NCBI GenBank assembly: GCA_029834535.1
Contig: JAQMWT010000314.1
Coordinates: forward strand, 248,001-312,000
DNA from: Chrysophaeum taylorii
Lineage: Eukaryota; Sar; Pelagophyceae; Pelagomonadales; Pelagomonadaceae
Length of the DNA: 64,000 bases
Direction: 5' to 3'
A program made the position numbers and the translations under genes. This document shows, piece by piece, positions 29,933 through 40,900 of this stretch; within the stretch, counting starts at the first letter, position 1, and every line of letters begins with the position of its first letter. A model generated the notes under the pieces. That model made no database searches. It saw only the letters and a program-made list of their open reading frames with translations, and was not told the DNA's origin.

Positions 29933-31081
29933 ATGATTTTCGTGGCGGTGGTGATGGTCGTCTTAATCGCAATCCTCCGCGGCCAGGAGGACCACCGCAA
30001 AAGCCGCTACAGGTGGACAGTCAACCGCGAGTCGACGAATTTAGTGCTGTGCCGGATGCACCTCATCGCCCAAGAGGGACCCAGAGATGAGGTGTGCCCG
30101 TCCCTTCCCAGCGACGTTCCCTTCGGCGAGCCATTCGTCGTTCGCTCCACGCGGGAATGTTCACGCTGGGGCCGCGAGCTCGCATCGTTCTGCTCGGGCC
30201 AAGTCGTGGTGAACGCGTCGCGGGCGTCGACGCAAGATGGGCACAGGCATTACTCGTTCCCCTTGGCGAGGTCGGGACCGCGAAGAGACTGCTCGAGTCG
30301 AGTTGTGAATTTTTTCAAAGCACCCTGGCCCCACTACCAACTGGGCCTCCAGACCGAACGACTGTGCAGCAGAAGGCCCATGGAGTGCTTCAAGGCCGGC
30401 GAGTGGTCGAGCTTCAACTGCACGTACGACGACCTCCGTTTGCCGCGAGGGAGTATCGCCAGAGACGTTGGGGACCGGTGTCGCGCGGTCGACCTCGCCG
30501 ACAGGCCGGGGGCATGGCTCCCGGCGCTGCGGGGGGCGATCGCGACGCGGACCGTTGCCCCGCCCCCCCTCGGGGCGATCGTCGTCCACGTACCCGCCGC
30601 CGACGTCGACAACTCCGCCTCGATGGTCGCGGAGTTGTTGGATGTGGGCGATTTTCATGTGAAACCACTCTCATACTACGAGCGGGCTGTCCCGACAGAT
30701 TTGGCGAGCGGCAAGCGCGTCGTCCTCGTCGCCGCCGAGACTGCGACCCTCGAGCAACCCGTTCCATTCAAATCCTGTTTGTTCGTCCACGCTCTCAAAG
30801 ACTTCTTTTTGGACAACCGCAATGCCTCGGTCGTGGACGTGCGCGTGGGCGAGACGCCCGACGACGATCTCATCTTCATGGCCCACAGCACCTTCTTCGT
30901 CCCGGCGGCCGGCGCCTCGAGTCGCCTCGCCGCGACTCTCGTGCGGGACAAGGGAGGCACTGTCCTCGATGACGACAATTCCGATTTCTCCAGAAGACCC
31001 ACCTCATCTTCCGTAAATGAGGAGGAGGAGGAGGAGGAGGATCTCGAGGACATCGCGGCCGTCGACCTCCTCATCAACTGA
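29933..31081 (+). CDS. Type II membrane protein, possibly glycosyltransferase-like, 382 aa
   Basis: Residues 2-16 (IFVAVVMVVLIAILR) form a signal anchor and the rest should be lumenal. The lumenal part has many Cys (including SRRPMECF and SFNCTYDD) and NxS/T sites. The C-terminal half has the order seen in GT-B type fucosyltransferase-like enzymes: LGAIVVHVPAADVD, LSYYERAV, KRVVLVAAET, VDVRVGETPDDDLIFMAHST then FFVPAAGASSRLAATLV. In those enzymes the last block holds a Ser/Thr-rich loop before a helix that binds the sugar nucleotide. Similarity is limited to pattern, so the function is tentative. A short acidic tail ends the protein. The minus strand is open over much of it but is Arg/Pro-rich. 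Confidence 0.65.
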   Translation: MIFVAVVMVVLIAILRGQEDHRKSRYRWTVNRESTNLVLCRMHLIAQEGPRDEVCPSLPSDVPFGEPFVVRSTRECSRWGRELASFCSGQVVVNASRASTQDGHRHYSFPLARSGPRRDCSSRVVNFFKAPWPHYQLGLQTERLCSRRPMECFKAGEWSSFNCTYDDLRLPRGSIARDVGDRCRAVDLADRPGAWLPALRGAIATRTVAPPPLGAIVVHVPAADVDNSASMVAELLDVGDFHVKPLSYYERAVPTDLASGKRVVLVAAETATLEQPVPFKSCLFVHALKDFFLDNRNASVVDVRVGETPDDDLIFMAHSTFFVPAAGASSRLAATLVRDKGGTVLDDDNSDFSRRPTSSSVNEEEEEEEDLEDIAAVDLLIN

Positions 31082-31675
31082 GAAAAGGCAGGCTGAGTCA
31101 CTGCCATCCGTGCACTAACTAACATCGATCGCCGCCAAAATGGTGCCCCGAGCTCAGTCGTCAGGCGGGCTAATGGATGGTATCGAGCGCGAATACATTG
31201 CGCGCGCTGCGTACGCCGACAGGAAACTCTGCGAGGTCGACCCGGCAGCCCCGCGGGGCCCTCACCGAGATTGTTGGGCCCGTGCTGGGGTTTGTGGTTG
31301 GCAATTTCGCGGAGGGTGGGGGGCCTTATCCACCGTGTTGCCCCTCATATTGGCTTTAACACTGGCCTCAAAGAGGGTGTTCCGTCGCTTGAGGCAGCCA
31401 CGACGCCTCAGACGCAGCGACTCTACCGGCGTCTCTCCATCACGGTGCACCGCGAGCATGCCCGTCTCCTCCTAGCGGAACTACAGAGCGTCGAGGGCGG
31501 TGCAGCCACCGCCCACCTCCAGCAGGGGCATGACGCGCCAGGCGCACTTTAAAGTGCGCCAAGCGGCATGTATTGCTAGATTTAGGCGGAGTAGTAAGGA
31601 CTGTGAATGACGTCATCAACGCTCGGACCCTAAGATGCGTCACAGTGCACGACCCCAACGCCTGGATCTTTAAGA
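31082..31675 (+). other. Intergenic region with the second copy of a dispersed repeat
   Basis: The element at 31138-31552 fills most of this space (separate entry). Beyond it, 31553-31675 is the leader of the EF-hand gene. Confidence 0.45.
31138..31552 (+). repeat. Dispersed repeat, copy B
   Basis: It begins ATCGCCGCCAAAATGGTGCC and encodes broken pieces of a protein, including IEREYIARAAYADRK and, after a frame change, LYRRLSITVHREHARLLLAE. The minus-strand copy at 5690-5905 has the same blocks in the same order but is shorter in the middle. It ends near a perfect AAAGTGCGCC direct duplication (GGCGCACTTTAAAGTGCGCC, a 20-bp palindrome at 31541-31560). Confidence 0.55.
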
Positions 31676-32194
31676 ATGGGCCTCGCGTCGTCCAAGGAGG
31701 TGGACCCGAGGAAGTTGGAGGAGATGATCGCCAAGTTCAACTACCTCGACGAGAACCACGACGGAAAGATTTCGCTCGGCGAGCTCCAAGAGTACCACCG
31801 CGAATTCGATGCTGCCTACGACGCGAGGCATGTCGAGGCCGAGTTCCGCCGCCTCGACTACGATGGTAACGGCGAGATCAAGCTGGCCGAGTACCTCAAA
31901 GCCAACGGTATCGACCTCGGCAAGGGCGACGAGGAGCTCGATCGCGAGCGCGAGGCAGAACTCGAGCGCGAAGCCCGGGTTCTCGCCGAGGGTGTCACCG
32001 CCGTGGAGATCGTCCCGGACGGCTCGGAGGCGGTCGAGATTGGTGCCACCGCTGAGGCCAGGGACGTCTGCGTCGACACCGAGGTCGTGGCCGTCGCCGC
32101 CGTCGACGAGGCCCGCGGCGACGTTCCAGTCGTCGCAGAGGCCGTCGTCGCTGACCTCGCTCGCTTCGGTGGCGGCGTCGGCGTTGCTATTTAA
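31676..32194 (+). CDS. N-myristoylated EF-hand calcium-binding protein
   Basis: The 172-aa product starts MGLASSKE, a good N-myristoylation signal (Gly2, Ser6 and a following Lys). It has two canonical EF-hand loops: DENHDGKISLGE (about residues 25-36) and DYDGNGEIKLAE (about 61-72), each with all calcium ligands, so this pair should bind calcium. After a Glu/Arg-rich helix (about 82-102) comes an unusual tail of about 70 residues made almost entirely of Val, Ala, Glu and Asp, with no membrane-like stretch. The role would be a membrane-linked calcium sensor. The stop codon shares its bases with that of the convergent tetraspan gene. Confidence 0.88.
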   Translation: MGLASSKEVDPRKLEEMIAKFNYLDENHDGKISLGELQEYHREFDAAYDARHVEAEFRRLDYDGNGEIKLAEYLKANGIDLGKGDEELDREREAELEREARVLAEGVTAVEIVPDGSEAVEIGATAEARDVCVDTEVVAVAAVDEARGDVPVVAEAVVADLARFGGGVGVAI

Positions 32195-33072
32195 TGATGA
32201 TGATGATTATTATTATCGAGGGGCTTCGCCGTGGGCTCGACGCCCTCCCCACCACTTGACGGCTCGAGGATGGTGGGATGGACAATGATGGGGTCCTGCG
32301 TCGCCGGCCGTAGCTCGACGACTGGGTGGACGATGATCGGTTCCTGCCGCGCCTCGACGACGACGGTGCCGTGGTTGTAGACGCGCCTTCGGTTTTCCGG
32401 CGTCGACAAGACGGCGACGGCAAATCCCACCGTACCGACCAAGGCGACGAGGGTGAAGACGATGTAGATGACCGCGATGGTTGTCGCTTCCTCGCGCACC
32501 GTATGTTTTCCGGCGTAGCAACCCTCCTTCTCAACTCGAGGGTTCTCGAACTTGCGGCATTTTTTTTCGCTCGTCCAAGCGCGACACCAACCCTTGCCTC
32601 CTTTGTCAGCGTCGCAGTCCGGGTCGACCCATCGCGACGCGACAAAGTCGCCCTTGCCCTTGCGTCTGGCCTGCGGTTTCTTGCAGTATACGTAAGCGTC
32701 GTGGTTCCCGCAGAGGAGTGCGCGCCATTCGTCGCAGTCGACGGACGCCTCGCACGAGTACTCGACGACTGCATCGATCGACGACGGCCATACGATGATC
32801 CCCAGTAACCCAACGACGACGTAGCCGCAACATGCCCAGGCGAGGGGCCTCTTCGGGACCTTGCAGCAGCACGCGATGGCGCAAGCGTGGGCGAAAATTG
32901 TGAACAAAACGACTGCCGACAAGCTCGCCATCACCGTGAACGATGGGCCGGTCCAACGGGCCGAGACGGCTGTCGTCGTGTGCAGTGCTACGAACGACAC
33001 CAAGCTCGCGACGAGGAGCGTTACCATCCACCGCTCCTGCGCATGCGCGCTCCACCCACGCTGTCGCAACAT
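32191..33072 (-). CDS. Four-helix membrane protein with Cys-rich loop (tetraspanin-like topology)
   Basis: The 293-aa protein has four predicted spans, at about residues 16-36, 46-70, 79-99 and 197-221. The large loop between spans 3 and 4 (about 100-196) has eight or more Cys (YSCEASVDCDEW, LLCGNHDAYVYCKK, GWCRAW, KEGCYAG), as in tetraspanins, but the CCG signature is only loosely met by ACCCKVP and ACCGYV in the second and third spans. The tail is Pro/Val-rich with a repeated PIIVHP motif and ends in a His run. A distinct tetraspan family is equally possible. The last 4 bases overlap the end of the EF-hand gene on the other strand. Confidence 0.7.
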   Translation of the reverse strand: MLRQRGWSAHAQERWMVTLLVASLVSFVALHTTTAVSARWTGPSFTVMASLSAVVLFTIFAHACAIACCCKVPKRPLAWACCGYVVVGLLGIIVWPSSIDAVVEYSCEASVDCDEWRALLCGNHDAYVYCKKPQARRKGKGDFVASRWVDPDCDADKGGKGWCRAWTSEKKCRKFENPRVEKEGCYAGKHTVREEATTIAVIYIVFTLVALVGTVGFAVAVLSTPENRRRVYNHGTVVVEARQEPIIVHPVVELRPATQDPIIVHPTILEPSSGGEGVEPTAKPLDNNNHHHH

Positions 33073-33299
33073 TGTTGGTGTTACGAAACTGTCAGTTTTA
33101 TTTCTGTAAAGGGCCCTAATGTTTTCTAGTAGTGACCGGTAGCAAATAATAAATCTTCTGGAGAGTATACGAAACGGACGCCTAACGGACAGAAAGACAT
33201 ACTACTACTACTACGGTCTTTTTTAAACGTGGCCGGCCTTGAAGACCACGCGGGGGTACGATTCGTAACGCGACGAAGGACTTGAAGCGCGCCGTTTAG

Positions 33300-33347
<48 letters not shown>

Positions 33348-33417
33348 GACAATAAGGAACAATGCTCCGTTTGGTGGTTATTTAAAATAGAGGACGAATG
33401 AAGATTCATGATGATGA
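33073..33417. other. Intergenic, microsatellite
   Basis: A (TGCG)n tract spans about 33300-33347 (11-12 copies). A CTA run lies near 33201. No gene is seen. Confidence 0.5.
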
Positions 33418-34869
33418 TCAAGGCGCTTGTGCTACTATGCGGCGGCGGCGGCGCAGGGCCTTGATCTTGTGCTTGAGGTCGGCCGTCGTTTTCAAAGAAG
33501 GAGGGGCGGCATCGTCGTGGTCGTCGTTCGTATCGCAGGGAGGAAGCGTAGTTGCGGGAGCGTGTCGACGAGCCCTTTTAATGTTGTGGTTGGGTCGGAG
33601 ATCCTCCCAGGGACGTTTGATGGCGGCCGTGGCAATCGCTTTGGAGACGGGGTTGAGAAGGCGGAGGACGTCGTCCTCTTGGACGTCGTCGCAGAGGTCG
33701 AGGGTGGTCTGCACGCGGGCCTCGATCGCCTTGACAAGATCGAGGTCGTGCTGGGTGACCAGGGTGACCGCCCTGCCAGGTCGACCCGCGCGACCCGTGC
33801 GGCCAACGCGATGGACGTAATCATCCGGGTCCCTCGGGACGTCAAAGTTGACGACGAGGTCGACGCGGGGAATGTCGAGGCCTCTGGAAGCGACGTCGGT
33901 GCACACAATGACGCTCGCTCGATGCGACTTGAACTTGCCGAGGCTCGCGTTGCGGCGGCGCTGGCCCAACTTGGAGTGAAGGCAGATCGCGGGAACCTTG
34001 AGCTCGGCCAGGAGAGCGTCCAGCTCGTGACACCGACGACACGTCTGGACGAAAATCATGGCGCTCCGGTTGTTGCGGACGTCCAGAACTTTCAAGAGCT
34101 GCACGAAGTAGGAGACCTTGACGCGCGCCGGCATAAATAGGTACTGTTGGCACAGCTTGGCCGGGACGGCCGCCGGCGCGGAGAGGTCGACGCGGACGAG
34201 CGGACGTTCTCTAATATCCACCAACCGGTCCAGGCGCTCGGTCGATGTCGCCGAGAAGAAGAGCGTCTGATGTGGGGTCCGCTCGATGGCCTTGAGCGTG
34301 GCGAGGATGGTGCCGAGGTCCTCAGAAAACGACGGCGATACCAGGCGATCTGCCTCGTCGAGCACGAGCGTGCGAAGACGCGAGAACTGTCGTTCGAGCT
34401 GCCGGAGGTGGTCGACCAGTCGACCCGGCGTCGCAACGATTATGTGGGGCCGCCGCTCGAGGTCGAGGGCTTGCTGCGTCGCATCGACGCCTCCGACGAT
34501 CGTCGCCACTCGCACCTTCTGTCGCGCGCCAAATGCCTCGAACTGCTCTGCTGTTTGCGCCGCCAGCTCGCGCGCGGGGGACAGCACTAGACCGAAAACT
34601 CCGTACGGCTCCTTGAACAGCATCTGGAGCATCGGGAGCGCGAAGGCTGCCGTCTTTCCGGAACCTGTCTCGGCGAGCCCAAGCACGTCTTCGCGCGCGA
34701 GAATGCGGGGGATGCACGCCCGCTGGATCGCCGTCGGCTCCTTGAGCCCCATCGTGCGGCACGCTTCCTGCACCCACGCCACGAGCCCCACCTCCGCGAA
34801 TCCATCTTTCTCCGACTCCGATTCTGGGGGCGGCAAGACCCGCCGCGAAGCGGAAGAAGAAGCCCACAT
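33418..34869 (-). CDS. DDX49: DEAD-box RNA helicase DDX49/Dbp8
   Basis: The 483-aa protein carries all DEAD-box motifs in order: the Q motif (EPTAIQRACIPRIL), Walker A AETGSGKT near residue 66, PARELA, TPGRLVDHL, DEADRL near 170, FSATS, then in the second RecA domain MIFVQTCRR, HSKLGQ, VCTDVASRGLDIP and HRVGRTGRAG. The best fit is the Dbp8/DDX49 subfamily, which acts in the nucleolus in early 18S rRNA maturation within the small-subunit processome. The C-terminal 90 residues are basic (RRRRR), fitting nucleolar targeting. A TAAGGGTTATTAATTAA element lies immediately upstream on its strand. No introns. Confidence 0.93.
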   Translation of the reverse strand: MWASSSASRRVLPPPESESEKDGFAEVGLVAWVQEACRTMGLKEPTAIQRACIPRILAREDVLGLAETGSGKTAAFALPMLQMLFKEPYGVFGLVLSPARELAAQTAEQFEAFGARQKVRVATIVGGVDATQQALDLERRPHIIVATPGRLVDHLRQLERQFSRLRTLVLDEADRLVSPSFSEDLGTILATLKAIERTPHQTLFFSATSTERLDRLVDIRERPLVRVDLSAPAAVPAKLCQQYLFMPARVKVSYFVQLLKVLDVRNNRSAMIFVQTCRRCHELDALLAELKVPAICLHSKLGQRRRNASLGKFKSHRASVIVCTDVASRGLDIPRVDLVVNFDVPRDPDDYVHRVGRTGRAGRPGRAVTLVTQHDLDLVKAIEARVQTTLDLCDDVQEDDVLRLLNPVSKAIATAAIKRPWEDLRPNHNIKRARRHAPATTLPPCDTNDDHDDAAPPSLKTTADLKHKIKALRRRRRIVAQAP

Positions 34870-34969
34870 TTGTGTGGTGCTGTTAATTAATAACCCTTAG
34901 GAGGAGTAGGAGGAGGGACAGCCCAGCCCAGCCCAGCCCAGCCCAGCCGGGGTCACACACCCCCCCCTC
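34870..34969. repeat. Pentamer repeat between convergent/tandem genes
   Basis: A GCCCA pentamer run (about seven copies) lies at 34921-34947, between the start of the helicase gene and the stop of the giant sulfotransferase gene. Confidence 0.7.
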
Positions 34970-37900
34970 TTAGCAGTCAGAGTCGACCTTTAAAGACAGC
35001 CGGGGTCGGGAGGACAGCCAGCCCCCGCAGGGGTCACTACCGCCGCACGCGATCCCCGCCCCGCGGAGCTCCTCGAAGACGACGCGCTCCTCGAGAAGCC
35101 CGGCAGCTTCAAGACGCGCGCAGAACAATCGGAGTGCGAACGAATACACCTCCAAGTCCGCTGCGTTGTTGGTGCGAATCGCAGCATCCACCCCGTCGTC
35201 CCTCGACGCTACAAACTCGGCGTAGTCGGATTTGAGGTTCCGACGAAGCCCCGTCAGGTTGGACCAAAAGACGGCACGACTCGGGCGGACTCGATCAAAG
35301 GGCGGCGTCTCGTACGCGAGCATCGCCGTCGACGCTGGCGCTTCCGCGACGTGGACGACCGTGCTCCCGCATAATCGAGCTTTGGCGAGCGCCGCGTCGC
35401 CGCTGGCGTCGATCATCGGATCATACGGGTACGCGTTGCGCGCAAGCATTCGCGTCATCACGTTGCCTGACACAAACGTTTGAGAACGCGAAAGCAAGCA
35501 CGCTCACGGTATTCCGGCAATTCGACGTACGACGCGAAGCACGCCAGAGTGGCGCACGTGCCGGGCGGCCGGTGCGGCGGAGCGTAGAAGAACGCCGACG
35601 CCAATCGAGCTCGCGGCGAACGGACGCCGACGAGCGACGGAATAAAATCATCGCCTCGTTTTTCGCGAGGCTGGTGCCCGGCACATCCCAAAACGGCGGG
35701 ACACTCGAGACCTCGCCGCGGACAAGAGCCGGGTGGATCCCCCGGGTACACGCAGCACGGCTGACCCTCGGGCTTGCAACCGACAAGGCTACGGGCGACG
35801 AGAGAGAGCCACGACGACCCGGTTTTGGGTACTCGGGTCAGCCGGACGACGGTCGCGGCGGGCGCGCCGTCGACGGACGACCGACGGCGAACTTCGTACC
35901 GCGCGAGCGCGCGCTCGAACGCGTCTGGTGGTGGCGTCATCATCGTCGAACCACCGCAGGGCTCTTGCACCGACTTGGGTGGCGCGTAGCCGAGCGGGCA
36001 CAGCACCTCGCGTCCCCCCGCGGCCTCGAATACGGCGGACGCGAGATCCGCGTCGTATATTGATGCGTCTTCGCGCGTGCCGTGGCGCCGTCGTTTCGGG
36101 CTTACGCCCGCGTCGCGCCACCTTCGAATCGCCACGTCGACATTTTTTTCGCTTCCTCGAAACACGATTTGAAGGACGGACTCGAGCGCTTCGACCGGCG
36201 CGGCGACGAGATCCTCGTAGCGCACCGTGAGATTGACGGCGCTGCGCCAATGATCGACCAGAAGCCTCCAGCGGCGCGCCTCGACCACGGCAAACTCCGA
36301 CCAGGAAGAAGAAGAAGAAGAAGAAGAAGAAGAATGTACCTCGTTCTCGTTGCTGTACTCCCAGTAGCTGCGAATCGCGTCGAACGGATCGCGCACCAAT
36401 AATACCGCGGGAGCGCTGCCGTCTGCGGCGTTCGCTAATAGTTGCTGGCAGTCGCGCGGACCAAAGTCGATGATTGCCGGATGGTGTGTCTTAACGACGC
36501 TGACGAAGCTGCCCGAACAATAGCCTTCCCCAAGAAATCGTTCGTTCATGAGAAGTTCTGGATCCAAGTGGGTGGAGCCGGTTCGCGTTCCCGACGCCCG
36601 TTCGACGAGCTTCCGGAGCATCGTCGAGCCGCTTCGCGGAAACGACGCGACAAGGACAACCGTATGCTCCTCCAATAACACTGGAGCATAAGAAGATAAA
36701 TAATGGGCACACATCGAGTTAAATCGTCTCGACGCGGCAAGCTTCGTCACTCGGACGGGTCTTTGGAAATCGCGATTCGACGAAGAGAAGTTATACGTGC
36801 GTTCTCGCGTACAATGCAGGTGGAACGCCGCGATCTGAGCGCACGGATTCAGCATCGTGTATCCCGCCTCGACGAACGCGTCGATAAGTCGAAGATCCGA
36901 ACCGAGCACGTTTTGCTTGACGCCTCTCGCGGCGCTCACGATTGACTGCGGCACGGGCGAGACAAAAGCGAACGCGTCGTAACCGTGGATGTTCTCGGAC
37001 GAAGCACACAGATTCGCTGGCAAACCCAAAACGTGACCGCCGCCGCTGGCACGGACGCACGACGGTGCTGGCCGCCGCGTCATCGCAAATGCAATCCTGC
37101 TCTCGTCGCCGCGAAGCAGCTGAACGCAGCCAACCGTATCGTCAAAGTAGATGTCCGCGTGTGCGACGACTACGACTTTGCCGGTAAGGTAACGATTCGC
37201 ATATTCCAAAAAGTCGGCGTAGTCCGGCTGCCGCGCCCCAAAGGGGACCGCCACGAGCTTATCGGCGTTTCCGCGTGTTTCACTACCAAGGAGCGCCTCT
37301 CGCGGATCAACATCCTCTCCGAAGCTGTGGAGCGATGTTATGACATCAATAGCCAGGTTCGTGCGTTGCGCCGTTACGAGTTCGCCGTATCGGGCAGCGC
37401 TCGAGGCTTGGCGGTAGAGACCCGAAATCAAGTGCACTCCCTCGTCGTCCGTACGAGGAGCACGCGACAATAACAGATGCCGTTGCGCCGAAAGAAGGTC
37501 TTCGGCAAAGCGACGATTTTCTCCGTCGGCACTACCGCGTGCGAAGCACGAAGCGCCGGTTTCCAGACGGTCGGTGCGTAAGCACACGACGCCGACGTTG
37601 TTCCAAGCATCAGCAAGCCTTGAATCACACTCGAGCGCACGAACGTACAGGTCCTCGGCCGCGTATAGTTCGAGGCGCTCGTGTGCGAGCACGCCGAGCT
37701 TGTAGTATGCGGCTGCCGTCTCTGCCTCTCCGAGCACTCTTTTACACGTTGACAACGACGTGACGAGATGCTCTTCGACCGTTCTTCTGTTGACGCTGGC
37801 GTTCCGCAACCCACATCCATCTATGACTGCTCGATATGCTGCCGTGGCCGCAGCATTGTCCCCACGAACATAAGCCTCGTCTCCGCGCGTCAACAGCGAG

Positions 37901-40900
37901 TGCGCGTCGCAAGCATCCGACGAAACAACGCGAACGCGACGGCGCGCGAGCTCGCGCCGTAAAAATCGCGCAATATCACCAGCATCACTCCAGCCAGGGG
38001 CGAACACTAAAAGATGGTCCTCCTGGGTGTCGCGAGTCTGAATCGCCGCCAAATACTCCGACCACTCGGTAAAGACGAGCAATCGTTCCTCCTCCTCCTC
38101 CTCCGTACCTCGGACTTCATCATCATCCGAAAAACGACGACCAGGACAGACGACCACTACCCGAACTGGTCTCCGATCGCGTCCTAGAAGCGCAAGAGTC
38201 CGGTCAAGGAGGCCAAGCTTCTTGCCTCGACTAGCGCGTTGTTGAGCTTGGAACAAGTCGGATACAGCCGGCGCGTATCCTACGGCGACGGCACGCTCGA
38301 GAAGGTCGATCGCATCCGAAATACGATCCTCGTCATAACGAATCGCCGCGAGATTGCCCAACGCCCGCGAAAAGTTCGCTTCCAAGTCAAGAGACCGCTC
38401 GTAATACTCTGCAGCGCGAGCTGGCGCGCTGGCGTGTAGAAGAGCACCAAGCCCGAAGAGCGATTCGGCTCGTTCGCGCGAATCAAAGTCCTCCGTGGCA
38501 AAGTCGTACGCCGCATTGAACAACTCGAGCGCCGATATGTCGTCGCCAGCCTCGTGCCGCTCAACAGCCTCGGCGCGAAGAGACTTCGCGGTGTCCTCCT
38601 CCTCCTTATGTTGTTGAAGAGGAGGGTGCTGATTTACCTTTTTTGCCCATAATACGACTACGGCGTACGTCTCCATCGACGCATTGCGCTGCTGCTCCTG
38701 GAAATAAAGGGCAGGACCGGTCTGGACTTCTATGACGGCCAACCCCGCGGTCGCGGCGTGCGAACGCACTCGTCTCACCGTCGCGCCAAAACTCGCACAC
38801 AATAGCATTCCTTCGCTTCGCAACTCGACCGCTGCTCGCGCGATCGAGTCGCCGTTCGTAGCGGGCTGGATAGCAAGGTCCGCGTCGCTCTCGACACTCT
38901 CATCGCAATGCTCAAACCTGCGATATGTCTGGCTTTTTTGTTTTTTGAGGCATCGCAGTGGGACATCTGCATCGTTGAATATTCGCGCGACAGACTCGAG
39001 CCACTTCTCGAAGAACTCCAGGGCTGCAGTTCGGAGAGAGATTCGAATTGTGTGAGATGATTGCAAAAACAGGGGCCGATCGAGCTGTTCAGAATGCGAT
39101 GAGAGGTCCGGACCACCACCACCCGAGATCCGGTGATCGGGGGATTCGACTTCTTGAACAAACCACGAAATTGTTGCGTAGCTCGCGGCGGCGGCGTTGT
39201 TGTCAGAAACAAAATCAAGCCTGATCATGTCTTCGAGCTCGAAGAAGAAGAACGCAGTGCTCGTCGCTTGCACTCCAACACGTCGAGATACTTTTTTCCT
39301 ACCACCATCAGTGCCGACGATCGTGGTGATGATGTTGGCTCGCCGTATCTTTGCGGGCAACCGCAGTCGTATCCAGAGGTCAGTTGACAACTTGTCGTCG
39401 GTGAGTCGGTCGACCAGGACGCGAGCAGACGCGATCCGCCCACCCTCGCATACTCTAGCATTCTCGATCCGCGCCAACCGCGTCGCGAGCATCGAGCGCC
39501 CGATTTCGTCGACCGTCTTTGTGGAGAAGCCATCCAATTTTTCGAGCTGCGTCTCGAGCGTTTTAGTCTTGGTTGAGGTGACAAATTTCAAACAAGCCGT
39601 CTCGTTGCGTGCGACTCTCTCTTCAAGCAACGCGGTGCCCGCCGCGTCGTCTGTGATCACGACGCACCTGTCCAAGATCTCATCATTTTCGAACTCGCGG
39701 ATCGCCCAGTCGTTTCTGGATAAAAAAAATGCGGGCGGATCCCTGCAGCGTCCTCCAAATAAACGGCGACCGCATTCTTTTCGTGACGTCTCGTTCCGGC
39801 GGTGGTACGCACAGCTGACATCGTGGCCTTCGTCGAGGCGCTTGCACGCGAGTATTCGGTTGACTGGCGGCGGCGTATCGTGGCTGACAAAGAACGACCC
39901 AACGAGACCGCGGCTATTCAACGCGTTGGCCACTTCGAGTAGCGCACCCCACTTATCAAATACAAGGGCAAGAGAGGGTGGCGAGGGAATCACGCTTACG
40001 TCGAGACGACTGGCGACGTCGACCGCAGTAGCCCGTGCTTCGCATGCCACCGCCGCGTCGTCGTCAAACTGCTGGAAACGCTCGCTCAGACGGCGTGCTG
40101 CTGTTTCGTTCAGCAAATCTTTGATGCGACGCCCCGAAATTCTGAGCCGCTCTTGCCAATCCGCCGCAAGAAGCCAACCATCTCGGCGACGAAGCCACGA
40201 TTCCTTGGACGTGCCAGCTTTATCGACGCAGTTTGGGTGGAGAACGATCGGACCCGGTTCGCCGCCTTCGAGGCTCGCGAGAACGTCGAGCCAGCGATCG
40301 CAACCTCCAACCGGAAACAGCAACGAGTCGAGGATCGTTACAGCTGCGTCTCCATCCCGAAAACTCGCGTTGTTCGAGAACACGAAGCGTGCTGACCCGC
40401 CGCTACCGCGAACGACGCCGTTCGCATCCCAGCCGAGTTCGTCGAGCGCGCGGTTGGTGGCGACCTGGTCGTCGCCGACGATGCGAGTCAACTCGCGAAC
40501 ACGCTTTGCGAGATTGGCGCCGAACGCGGTGGTAGCGCGGTGCGCCGCAAAGCCGGCGCAGGCGGTAGGCGTTTGCCATTTGGTTGCGAGTTCCTGGGGA
40601 AACTCCCCAGCCCCAAAGCAATGATCGCACGAAGCCTCCAAAATCTTGGGTCGCGGGTCTCGCACGAACACCACATCGACATCAGAATGCAACACCTGCT
40701 TGCCCTGCAAGTTGCAGCCAACCAGGATGGTCTCCAAAGCGACTGCGCGCGCGTTCCAAAGCGCAGCGAGCTTGTCGGCGGCAGGCCCCTGCTGAGCGTC
40801 TTTCCACTCTCGCCACGCATCATGAGATAACGATTGCACCGGCACAACGTTCGCACCCGCGTCCCCCAAGATCGCCTCAAGCTCTGCGTCGAGGGACAGG

